A stretch of 6,826 nt of DNA from Bacillota bacterium (GTDB lineage: Bacteria > Bacillota_E > Sulfobacillia > Sulfobacillales > Sulfobacillaceae). The DNA lies in NCBI GenBank assembly GCA_021802225.1, contig JAKAAS010000094.1:1-6826 (forward strand), written 5' to 3'. Below the pieces are notes generated by a model that saw nothing but the letters and a program-made list of their open reading frames with translations, was not told the origin of the DNA and made no database searches. A program made the translations under genes and the position numbers. Position 1 is the first letter of the stretch. Every line of letters starts with the position of its first letter. This document shows positions 1 through 5,833 of this stretch, piece after piece.

Positions 1-785
1 CCTAATTCTGCCCGCAATGCCGTAAAATAGCTCAGGATATGATCAGCCGACTGTGCGACCGCATTGGCCACGCGATTAATGCCCCGATCGGTGAGGTCCG
101 ACAAGGCTCGCGCACTCGCCTCGTCGCGCGGCGCGATCATAAAGAAGTAGGACGACCGCGGTCCGATTCTCAGACGCTCTTTCCAACCGAGTTTCCCATG
201 CCGCTCGGAGCGCAGCACAAAGTGAATGGGGCTATTGTCCCGGTCCAGTTCGGCGCTGATCAACGGACCATTGCGAAAACGGAGCGTTTGCAGATGAAAG
301 TGAATGGTCTGCAAGTACTCATCATCCAATTCCCGTTGCAAAGTGTGGCATAAGGTCACCAATCCCTCAGAATGAAATCGATCCACGTTGTCGTCGGCGA
401 TTTTTCTCAGTTGCTTCAATCGAGTAAAGGCTGCTTCGAGCTGAGTGACCGCGCCAGAGAGGACAGCTGTCGGATATGGAGAATGGTATCCCCACAGTTT
501 TCTCCGATCCTCCACGGCTGCTTCGGTGGTGGCATACATATTTCGAAGGATCTCAGGCTCGGCCAGGCAATCGGCTAGGACATGCTGGCGGTACCGAATG
601 GCACTGGGGTTATCTGCCCCCGCCAGGAGAACCTTCGTCGCGACATCCCCCAGAAACCGATCTCCCTGCGTCATCGCTTGCAGGAGGGTGGTGAGCTCCA
701 GATCTTGCGTCAGGTCCTGGTGGTTGGGCGGCAAGGCCGCCTCGAAGTTGAAATCCTGGTCTTTATAGAGAAGATAGGCCTTCAT
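1..785 (-). CDS. MutS-like protein, second gene of a tandem pair (C-terminal part beyond the left edge)
   Basis: An open frame of 261 codons runs from an ATG at 785 to the left edge without a stop. The visible part is the N-terminal, mostly helical region that in MutS relatives forms the core/lever domain. Residues 59-74 (N-P-S-A-I-R-Y-R-Q-H-V-L-A-D-C-L) match the segment 'D-p-x-t-i-x-f-R-x-x-v-f-x-D-L' seen at residues 91-104 of the upstream gene, so the two proteins look related. The ATPase domain, if present, lies outside the window. The start is supported by GGAAGG about 8 nt upstream. It overlaps the stop of the previous gene as ATGA, which indicates translational coupling. There is no sign of a mismatch-recognition domain I at the N-terminus. 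The MutS-like assignment rests partly on this neighbour; a role in mismatch repair itself is not shown. The products of the pair may form a hetero-oligomer (inference). Confidence 0.75.
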   Translation of the reverse strand, partial: MKAYLLYKDQDFNFEAALPPNHQDLTQDLELTTLLQAMTQGDRFLGDVATKVLLAGADNPSAIRYRQHVLADCLAEPEILRNMYATTEAAVEDRRKLWGYHSPYPTAVLSGAVTQLEAAFTRLKQLRKIADDNVDRFHSEGLVTLCHTLQRELDDEYLQTIHFHLQTLRFRNGPLISAELDRDNSPIHFVLRSERHGKLGWKERLRIGPRSSYFFMIAPRDEASARALSDLTDRGINRVANAVAQSADHILSYFTALRAEL

Positions 786-2416
786 GAGACAATCCTTCCG
801 CGCAAGCGCTCGTAGGTCAACTGATACTTTTCGGCAATGGCCAGGGCATATGCCAGACCGTCAGCCGGCGCCCGAATGACCTTAAACGTCCGCTCGGCAG
901 GATTGTCCGGCACGATCGTACTCACCATGCTGACCACGGATGGCCCCACCTGGGCCAGCTCATCGATGAAGGTGACATAGACACATAAAAGATCTAACGC
1001 CATCACTTTTTGCAAGACCTTTTGGCCCAGAAAGAGGCCATCGCGAAGCGTGGTGGACGCGAAACTCTCGTTCATAATAATGATACTGTCCGGAGTGGCG
1101 GATTGCAGCATCTCCCGGACCCTCACAATATCATCCTCCAACTGCCCCCGCATGCGTGCCAAGTCTTCTTCCCGCTCGAAATGCGTGAATATCCGGTCAC
1201 ATAAAAACAACCGCGCACCCGTGCCGGGAACCGGATATCCGATGCCCGCCAAGTGGTGCAGTTGCCCAAACGTACGGGCAAAGGTCGTCTTGCCCCCTTG
1301 GTTGGGCCCAGAAACCACCAGGATGCGCTCCGGCCCGAGCAAGTGGAATTCATTCGTGACAACCGGTATGCTGTGTGCTGTCAGTTTATTGGCAAGCGCC
1401 ATGTCGAACGTCTCCGTAGCAAAGATGTCTTGCGCGTTGCTCGTGACCTCAGGATAACAGAAAGGAAGACCGGCCGCGCGCAACGGCGCCGTGTAATTTA
1501 GGTATGTCAGGTAAAAATACAGTCCACGTTCGAAACGCCGCACGGTCTCGTTAAAGAAGCGAGCGTGCCGGGTGCAATATTCATCCAACACAGAGAACTC
1601 CTGATGGAACAAGCGCGAGACCAACTCCAGAATTTGTGAGCTGACGTAGGTCATGCCCGGCGGCATGCGGTATTTCACCCGGTAATCGTTGGTCCCTCCC
1701 TGTTTAAATCGCTCAAAAGTTTCTAACACCTCCGCACTGTAATCGGCTTGGCCTTCATACCGGCTGACATCCACTCTTCTCCCCCGGATGCGGATGCCAT
1801 AGCGAATGTCACCCAGAGTTTTCTTGCAATTTTGGGTCTCGTCTACCAGTACGGCGAAGGCCGGGGACGTCCGATAATCCGCGAGAAACTCGCGGAATGT
1901 CAACAAGCCTCGCGACTTCGGGTCCGCAGTCTCAAGGGCGTCATGCAAAGACAAGAGAGCCTGGCAATACAATTCCGCTGCATCCAGAAACCATCCTTGG
2001 CGTTGGTAGTGCACCTCCATTTTCTCCAATTGAGAGAGATGAGAGCGCACTTGCTGCATCCGCTGGGCAAATTGCTGCACAGCCCGAAGCAGGGCGGAAT
2101 CCTCGAGATCTTTAAACACTTCATGGCGGAAATGCACGGTATCCGGATCGGGGAGGTGTTGATAGAATAACGCCGTGATGAGATCGTGTTCCTCCTGGCC
2201 TTTGACCATCGCTCCAAGAATTTGGTCAAGGTTCAGGTCTGACGCGAAAACACGATCTTGGGGCGCGGCCTCCTCCACCTTCTGTGGCAGGTCTGAGCCT
2301 ATCAAGCTCGTAAAAACGGATAGACGGGAAGAGACGTCTGCGGCGGAATCTTGCCCAGCCGAAGCGCCCGGTTCTGTCCGGGCTTCGGCACGATTTGTGG
2401 TGGGGTTTTTCATCAC
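782..2416 (-). CDS. MutS-like ATPase lacking the mismatch-recognition domain
   Basis: The protein has 544 residues counted from GTG at 2416, or 543 from the adjoining ATG at 2413. AGGAG lies 3 nt before the GTG and 6 nt before the ATG, so ATG 2413 is the likelier start. Residues 1-55 are low-complexity and probably disordered. Residues 60-340 are helical, like the MutS core/clamp. The C-terminal third is the MutS-type ABC ATPase: Walker A G-P-N-Q-G-G-K-T-T at 370-378, then a Walker B region I-I-I-M-N-E-S at 445-451 and S-T-T-L-R-D-G at 454-460, which correspond to MutS 'DEIGRGTSTxDG'. The Walker B aspartate is Asn449, and the 'THY' histidine of MutS is Phe483 (V-T-F-I-D-E-L). About 300 residues shorter than classical MutS, it has no N-terminal mismatch-binding domain, so canonical mismatch repair is unlikely. 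It is the first gene of a two-gene operon behind a palindrome-bearing promoter at 2503-2531. Family membership is firm; the biological role is unknown. Confidence 0.88.
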   Translation of the reverse strand: MMKNPTTNRAEARTEPGASAGQDSAADVSSRLSVFTSLIGSDLPQKVEEAAPQDRVFASDLNLDQILGAMVKGQEEHDLITALFYQHLPDPDTVHFRHEVFKDLEDSALLRAVQQFAQRMQQVRSHLSQLEKMEVHYQRQGWFLDAAELYCQALLSLHDALETADPKSRGLLTFREFLADYRTSPAFAVLVDETQNCKKTLGDIRYGIRIRGRRVDVSRYEGQADYSAEVLETFERFKQGGTNDYRVKYRMPPGMTYVSSQILELVSRLFHQEFSVLDEYCTRHARFFNETVRRFERGLYFYLTYLNYTAPLRAAGLPFCYPEVTSNAQDIFATETFDMALANKLTAHSIPVVTNEFHLLGPERILVVSGPNQGGKTTFARTFGQLHHLAGIGYPVPGTGARLFLCDRIFTHFEREEDLARMRGQLEDDIVRVREMLQSATPDSIIIMNESFASTTLRDGLFLGQKVLQKVMALDLLCVYVTFIDELAQVGPSVVSMVSTIVPDNPAERTFKVIRAPADGLAYALAIAEKYQLTYERLRGRIVS

Positions 2417-2495
2417 GCTCTCCTATTCTGACCATCACGGCCATGAGTAGGAGCTATCAGCCTTTACGGCAGTTGTCGGCGAGCTCCATCACCGT
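2417..2495 (-). other. 5' leader of the MutS-like operon
   Basis: This is the predicted untranslated leader between the inferred transcription start and the first MutS-like gene. GGAGCT at 2450-2455 can pair with AGCTCC at 2482-2487, enclosing a small GCC/GGC hairpin at 2460-2470. A ten-codon open frame (M-E-L-A-D-N-C-R-K-G) begins inside it, without a clear ribosome-binding site. These elements may be incidental; no known riboswitch is recognised. Confidence 0.3.
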
Positions 2496-2502
2496 TACCG
2501 TG

Positions 2503-2531
2503 ATTATACGGTGGAACGTTCCACCGGGCAA
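2503..2531 (-). promoter_or_regulatory. sigma70-type promoter with an 18-bp palindromic operator in its spacer
   Basis: On the minus strand a perfect TATAAT (2508-2503) is preceded, after exactly 17 bp, by TTGCCC (2531-2526; 4 of 6 matches to TTGACA). The spacer is a perfect 18-bp palindrome, CGGTGGAACGTTCCACCG (2509-2526), which abuts the -10 and takes one base of the -35. Transcription would start near 2496, giving a leader of about 80 nt before the first MutS-like gene. A protein bound here would compete with RNA polymerase, so a repressor is most likely. MerR-type activation usually needs a longer 19-20 bp spacer. The regulator is not identifiable from this window. Confidence 0.7.
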
Positions 2532-2574
2532 TCCAAGCCGGGTCAGTTTGACTAAAACCCCGAGAGGTCAATAA

Positions 2575-2586
2575 GTTCCCGGGAAC
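2575..2586. repeat. second palindrome, GTTCCCGGGAAC, upstream of the MutS-like operon
   Basis: A perfect 12-bp palindrome lies about 50 bp upstream of the operator palindrome. It carries the same GTTCC/GGAAC element in the opposite arrangement. A perfect TTGACA is present just upstream on the minus strand (2600-2595), but no good -10 follows at the right distance. Further single GGAAC/GTTCC copies occur at 2627, 2671 and 2696. The rest of the interval from 2532 to 2807 holds no credible gene on either strand and no T-tailed hairpin that I can see. Confidence 0.4.
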
Positions 2587-2807
2587 CCCGTCCCTGTCAA
2601 GCGGATAGCCCTCGTCCTCTACGGCCGTTCCATCACGATGTCATCTCGTCTATGGCTCTCATCTTGTCCGGGAACATTTTTCTCGAATAGGGCCAGGAAC
2701 TAGGTGCTTGCCATAAATCACACGCCATATTATGCCATTTTAATCCAGCGCCACTTCGTCAAAACATGTCGTGATTCCGTCAGAACTTGAAGGATTGTGT
2801 ACTTTTG

Positions 2808-3190
2808 TCAGGTTGTCTGCCAGTCGGGCCAACCCCACAGCATAGTGACCGCTTGATCCAGCAAATCCTCCGCTCCCCTCTCCCCAGAGCAAGCATCCAA
2901 CCACTGAGACTCTTGCCACCCGCGCGGGTGGTGCAAGCCAGTCAGCACCATGGCCAATTCCTTACGCGTGATCAGGTTTATTTCCATTTGAATCGCATGG
3001 TCGGCTTCGGTAAGCATTCAAGCTGAGCGTAGTGCCGTTTTACGCACCAACGGATCCAATTCGGCATGGAAAATCATGTCGCATAACTGACGCAGACTCC
3101 CGCAATGCTGCGTGTGTCTCGCGAGCCATGCCCACCGGTACCATTCCTCTGGGTCAGCAGCGCCTGAGGTGTAATGAACCCATGGTCCAC
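2808..3190 (-). pseudogene. decayed small gene of about 128 codons, function unknown
   Basis: Three adjoining open segments on the minus strand read as one protein. A GTG at 3190, with AGAGAAGGA ending 7 nt upstream, opens V-D-H-G-F-I-T-P-Q-A-L-L. A -1 change of frame near 3152 continues as D-P-E-E-W-Y-R-W-A-W-L-A-R-H, in a frame whose preceding stretch has no start codon back to a TAG at 3225-3227. That frame runs to a TGA at 3018-3020. The TGA is followed directly and in the same frame by ATG (3017) and 69 more codons, rich in W, L and E, to a TGA at 2808. The product would be soluble, Trp-rich and mostly helical. I do not recognise the family. The natural reading is a gene broken by a one-base deletion and a nonsense change. 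Sequencing error, or two short genes joined at TGA-ATG, are alternatives. It lies downstream of the MFS gene on the same strand. Confidence 0.5.
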
Positions 3191-3314
3191 GATGAATTCC
3201 TTCTCTGAAAAATCGTCTTAAACACTACATATGGACATGTTATATAGGGTATAATCCTGCATGTTGACTGAGGTAGCCCTGATCGCGGCCGCCCCCTTTT
3301 TCATCCGCGTGTGC

Positions 3315-3328
3315 GCCCCGCGCGGGGC
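3315..3328 (-). terminator. GC-rich hairpin after the MFS gene (possible terminator)
   Basis: GCCCCGCGCGGGGC is a perfect 14-bp palindrome, 28 nt past the stop of the MFS gene. Flanking CCGC and GCGG could lengthen the stem. On the minus strand no T-run follows, so this is not a canonical intrinsic terminator. It could protect the 3' end of the transcript or act with Rho. The surrounding gap from 3191 to 3355 shows no other gene beyond the upstream edge of the decayed frame. Confidence 0.3.
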
Positions 3329-3355
3329 ATGGCGGGTCTCCTCTGCAAGTGCGGC

Positions 3356-4561
3356 TCAGGCCGCTGTTCGGGCCGCGCGGGCCATCGCCAACAGACCCAA
3401 TAAAGCGAAAAAAGTTTCTACCCCAAAACCTACACGGGGAGTGCTGAGGGTCCATAAGACACCCATAATCAGTCCCGCCGCCAATTGGCCCATCCCGCGC
3501 ACCGCCGCCACTTGCCCTAACCCTCGCCCGCGCAGCACATCCGGCACTATACGCACTGTCGCCAATTTTTGCGCCACCTCAATAATTCCCGTAGCCACGC
3601 CGGCCATCGCGAACAGAATAATCCACCATCCAACATTTCTTGAATCGAAGAAAAATCCTAGGACAACCAACGTCCATACCCCGTAACCAACGAGCAGCAA
3701 CACTCGGCCTCGCAGTTGGTCTGCCAGCCATCCCACGGGATACGAACTCGCGGCATACACGACATTATGAAGCGTGTAGAGCAGCAAGGCCAAAGTTTCC
3801 GACGACAGCGGGCCCAATGTTGCGTGGCTTTGCCACACAAGGAGAATAAAAAAAGTCGGAGCCAGATATCCTGTCGTAAAGATCCAAGTCGCCGTCTGGT
3901 ACTGCACAAAAGAGCGCGGCCACGTCACCGTCACAGACTCATCGGACCGTGCCGTTTCCACAGCGGGAGCAGGCAGCTTGCGCACACGCAAGATTACCAG
4001 AATCGTAATGAATGCAGGAACTGCCGTCCACGCAATCAGATTCCGGGGGCTCACATGCGCCACAAGCAGGGCTGCGCACACCGGCCCCAATACGGCCCCC
4101 ACCGTGTCAAACGCCTCACGGAGTCCGTAGGCCTTACCCACATGCTCTGCCGGCACTTCTTCCGCAATATAAGCATCGCGGATCGGGCCGCGGGCACCCC
4201 TTCCTGTCCATGCAACAGTCCGGAGCACGACCACCCAGGGCCACCAGTTTACCCATGCCATAAGCGCCTTCACCCCAGTCAGAATGTAACCCAAGATTAA
4301 GAGTGAGTGACGGTGCGTCTTCTGATCGCTGACCCGCCCGCCCCATACCGCTGCCAAGGCTTGTGCGAAATTCGACACACCTTCTGTCACACCCAATGCT
4401 ACTACTGGAGCACCCATGGCAATAAGGAAGCCTGGCATTAACGACGTCACCATTTCGTGTCCCCAGTCCGAAAATAGCGACGCCAGTGAAAACGCCCATA
4501 CATTCCGCGTTCGCCAAAGCTTCGGGTTATCTTTGTTTAGGGGTTGCGGGTGAGAGTGCAT
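3356..4561 (-). CDS. MFS family permease
   Basis: A 401-residue membrane protein of normal MFS length, with alternating hydrophobic segments consistent with 12 helices in two halves joined by a polar loop at about 193-215. MFS motif A appears after helix 2 as G-G-R-V-S-D-Q-K (74-81) and again in the second half as G-W-L-A-D-Q-L-R-G-R (277-286). The loop near 118-130 (W-T-G-R-G-A-R-G-P-I-R-D-A) and 'R-E-A-F-D-T-V-G-A-V-L-G-P' (148-160) fit a common prokaryotic MFS group of unknown substrate. It probably moves a small solute or drug by a proton-coupled mechanism across the inner membrane; the substrate cannot be read from the sequence. The ATG is supported by GGAG 7 nt upstream, with a further AAGGAGG slightly farther off. 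The stop of the preceding frame overlaps that region, so the gene could be co-transcribed with ppa. Confidence 0.88.
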   Translation of the reverse strand: MHSHPQPLNKDNPKLWRTRNVWAFSLASLFSDWGHEMVTSLMPGFLIAMGAPVVALGVTEGVSNFAQALAAVWGGRVSDQKTHRHSLLILGYILTGVKALMAWVNWWPWVVVLRTVAWTGRGARGPIRDAYIAEEVPAEHVGKAYGLREAFDTVGAVLGPVCAALLVAHVSPRNLIAWTAVPAFITILVILRVRKLPAPAVETARSDESVTVTWPRSFVQYQTATWIFTTGYLAPTFFILLVWQSHATLGPLSSETLALLLYTLHNVVYAASSYPVGWLADQLRGRVLLLVGYGVWTLVVLGFFFDSRNVGWWIILFAMAGVATGIIEVAQKLATVRIVPDVLRGRGLGQVAAVRGMGQLAAGLIMGVLWTLSTPRVGFGVETFFALLGLLAMARAARTAA

Positions 4562-4581
4562 GATTTGTCTCCAGCCCCTCC

Positions 4582-4992
4582 TTATAGTGGCTTGATGATT
4601 GCTGGATCATTGGATGGTTGGCGATTCGCGCGGACCGTGCATTCCCTTTGAGGGAACATAGAGCCCCAGCATTCTGCATCACACTGGACTCCCCCAGACC
4701 GCAGTTCTATGCCGCCCTCATAATATTCATAACCACTTGAGGAAACGTATTTCTCCAGGCGATGCGGCTCCCTAAAATTGTACACAGCATAGTTGACGAA
4801 AATGCTCCCTGCCGGCCTCATTAGGCCTAGGTCAGCGGGGAGTCTAGCACGGTGGTTTGCTGAAAAGGTTTTCCTGTGCGCACTGCCCACTATTCCTAGC
4901 AAGCTCCCATCTAGTTCGTCTAATTTCCTGAACTGAGACTGAAACTTCAGCATACCTGGAAGAATATCAGCATTAGAGGACAGTTTCACCAC
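4582..4992 (-). CDS. hypothetical protein, doubtful
   Basis: An open frame of 136 codons starts with GTG-GTG inside the last 20 bp of ppa and ends 20 nt before the MFS start. An alternative ATG lies at 4953. I recognise no domain, signal peptide or membrane segment. Codon use (many AGG, CTA, GGA, TCC) looks unlike ppa and the MFS gene, and the upstream AAGG is a weak ribosome-binding site for the first GTG. The positional fit between ppa and the MFS gene favours a real small gene in the same transcript; composition argues for a chance frame or a transferred remnant. No other frame offers a better gene here. A small hairpin (GGCCT-CATT-AGGCC) sits at 4814-4827. Confidence 0.3.
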   Translation of the reverse strand: MVKLSSNADILPGMLKFQSQFRKLDELDGSLLGIVGSAHRKTFSANHRARLPADLGLMRPAGSIFVNYAVYNFREPHRLEKYVSSSGYEYYEGGIELRSGGVQCDAECWGSMFPQRECTVRANRQPSNDPAIIKPL

Positions 4993-5479
4993 CTTGGGCA
5001 GGCAGAGTCGAAAACCTGTTCTCGCAACGCTGGATCAACTCAATAGCGGCATCCTCATCTTGAAAGTCACCAACGGTCGTGACAATGCCTTGTAGAGTTT
5101 TATATTCTTGAAAAAAATGGCGAATCTCACGCAATCGGTGATTTCCGAGGTCCTCAACCTGCTTGATATGCTGGAACCGCGGGTCAACATTCACCACCCC
5201 TATAATCTTCGCATCTGGTCCGTGTTCGTCTTCCATCAAAAAAGCCCCGATCACCCGTACAGCCACCTCTATTCCTGGGTCTATAGGTGTCGACCCAAAA
5301 ACCAGCACATCAAGCGGGTCGTTATCTTCCGCCCATGTCTTAGGGATAAAGCCATAATTCACTGGGTAGTGCATGGACGTATAGAGAACGCGGTCTAAGT
5401 GAATCTTGCCTGTCGCGACATCGTATTCATATTTATTCTGAGAACCCTGAGGAATTTCGATAATAGCCTTGACAATCAT
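4973..5479 (-). CDS. ppa: inorganic pyrophosphatase, family I
   Basis: A complete 168-residue soluble family I pyrophosphatase, which hydrolyses PPi to two phosphates with Mg2+ and so pulls biosynthetic reactions forward in the cytoplasm. The family signature is present as D-N-D-P-L-D-V (52-58), giving the metal ligands D52, D54 and D57. By comparison with the E. coli enzyme the other active-site residues are also in place: E8, K16, E18, R30, Y42, D84, D89, K91, Y126 and K127. Length is normal for the family (about 160-180). The ATG at 5479 has an excellent GAGGAGG about 8 nt upstream. The 3' end overlaps the doubtful frame that follows by 20 bp. The nearest upstream feature is the end of a Tn3-type transposon about 300 bp away, which carries an outward promoter, so expression may have been altered by the insertion. 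Confidence 0.96.
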   Translation of the reverse strand: MIVKAIIEIPQGSQNKYEYDVATGKIHLDRVLYTSMHYPVNYGFIPKTWAEDNDPLDVLVFGSTPIDPGIEVAVRVIGAFLMEDEHGPDAKIIGVVNVDPRFQHIKQVEDLGNHRLREIRHFFQEYKTLQGIVTTVGDFQDEDAAIELIQRCENRFSTLPAQGGETVL

Positions 5480-5782
5480 TAGGAAGCCTCCTCATCTGAA
5501 AATTACATTCAAGGGCGGGAGTGATTGCCCTAAACGGCCCCCATGGAGAAACCGCAAAAAGAAATACACCCACCCACTGGTAGGTGTCATCATCCTGATA
5601 TCTCAGGCCTTTTATACGCGCACGGGCCAACACCATGGCCCTTGACAAAAAGATTACTACTTCTGGCCCCTTCAATCAATCATTTTCCGCCGATATCGCA
5701 CCCCGACTTGTTGCCTTCCCGGTATTTCAACCCGGTCGGCCCTCGGACTATACCCTAACGAAGCCGAATTGCTTCACCCCAT
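5480..5782 (-). promoter_or_regulatory. leader region of ppa, no gene
   Basis: The 303 bp between the transposon end and ppa contain no credible gene. On the minus strand there is a weak promoter candidate, TTGATT-17 bp-TAATCT, and an isolated TATAAA at about 5612-5617 without a fitting -35. Two hairpins are visible: GGGCCA-ACACCA-TGGCCC (5624-5641) and CCTGA-TATC-TCAGG (5594-5607). Neither has a T-run that would make it a convincing intrinsic terminator in the ppa direction. No known riboswitch is recognised. Confidence 0.35.
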
Positions 5783-5820
5783 GGGGTATGGCAACGATTC
5801 GTGATTATTCCGCCATAAGC
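5783..5820 (+). repeat. 38-bp terminal inverted repeat of the Tn3-family element
   Basis: Read inward on the plus strand, the repeat begins GGGGTATGGC and ends CGCCATAAGC. The GGGG outer end, the TAAG-type inner end and the 38-bp length are the hallmarks of Tn3-family repeats. It lies 13 bp beyond the tnpA stop, as expected. The partner repeat is not in the window, so the exact boundary is inferred from family features. Confidence 0.8.
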
Positions 5821-5833
5821 CAGGTTTTGCCAA
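5804..5833 (-). promoter_or_regulatory. outward-facing promoter at the transposon end
   Basis: On the minus strand TTGGCA (5833-5828, 5 of 6 to TTGACA) starts directly after the tnpA stop codon. It is followed after 18 bp by AATAAT (5809-5804, 5 of 6 to TATAAT), which lies inside the terminal repeat. It points out of the element toward ppa and would give a leader of about 320 nt. Promoters in or near terminal repeats that drive neighbours are known for several mobile elements; activity here is inferred from the match to consensus. Confidence 0.55.

Noticed and set aside
2509..2526. LexA (SOS) box in the promoter of the MutS-like operon
   Set aside because: The Gram-positive type box needs GAAC and GTTC separated by four bases. 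Here they are adjacent (GGAACGTTCC), and the other known LexA boxes do not fit either.
2595..2600. Second promoter from the perfect TTGACA on the minus strand
   Set aside because: At 16-19 bp downstream no hexamer matches TATAAT at more than 3 positions.
3018..3020. Selenocysteine codon (TGA read through) in the decayed small gene
   Set aside because: There is also a frameshift upstream, no redox motif around the TGA, and no obvious SECIS-like hairpin just after it. Decay is simpler.
3250..3255. TATAAT on the plus strand as a promoter
   Set aside because: No -35-like hexamer lies 16-18 bp upstream, and no plus-strand gene follows.
3261..3686. Plus-strand frame of 141 codons opposite the end of the MFS gene
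   Set aside because: Its Ala/Pro/Arg/Thr-rich composition is what the antisense of a membrane-protein gene gives. The MFS frame is well supported.
5594..5607. Intrinsic terminator CCTGA-TATC-TCAGG followed by TTTT on the plus strand
   Set aside because: The stem is only 5 bp, the T-run is short and not adjacent, and no plus-strand gene ends there.
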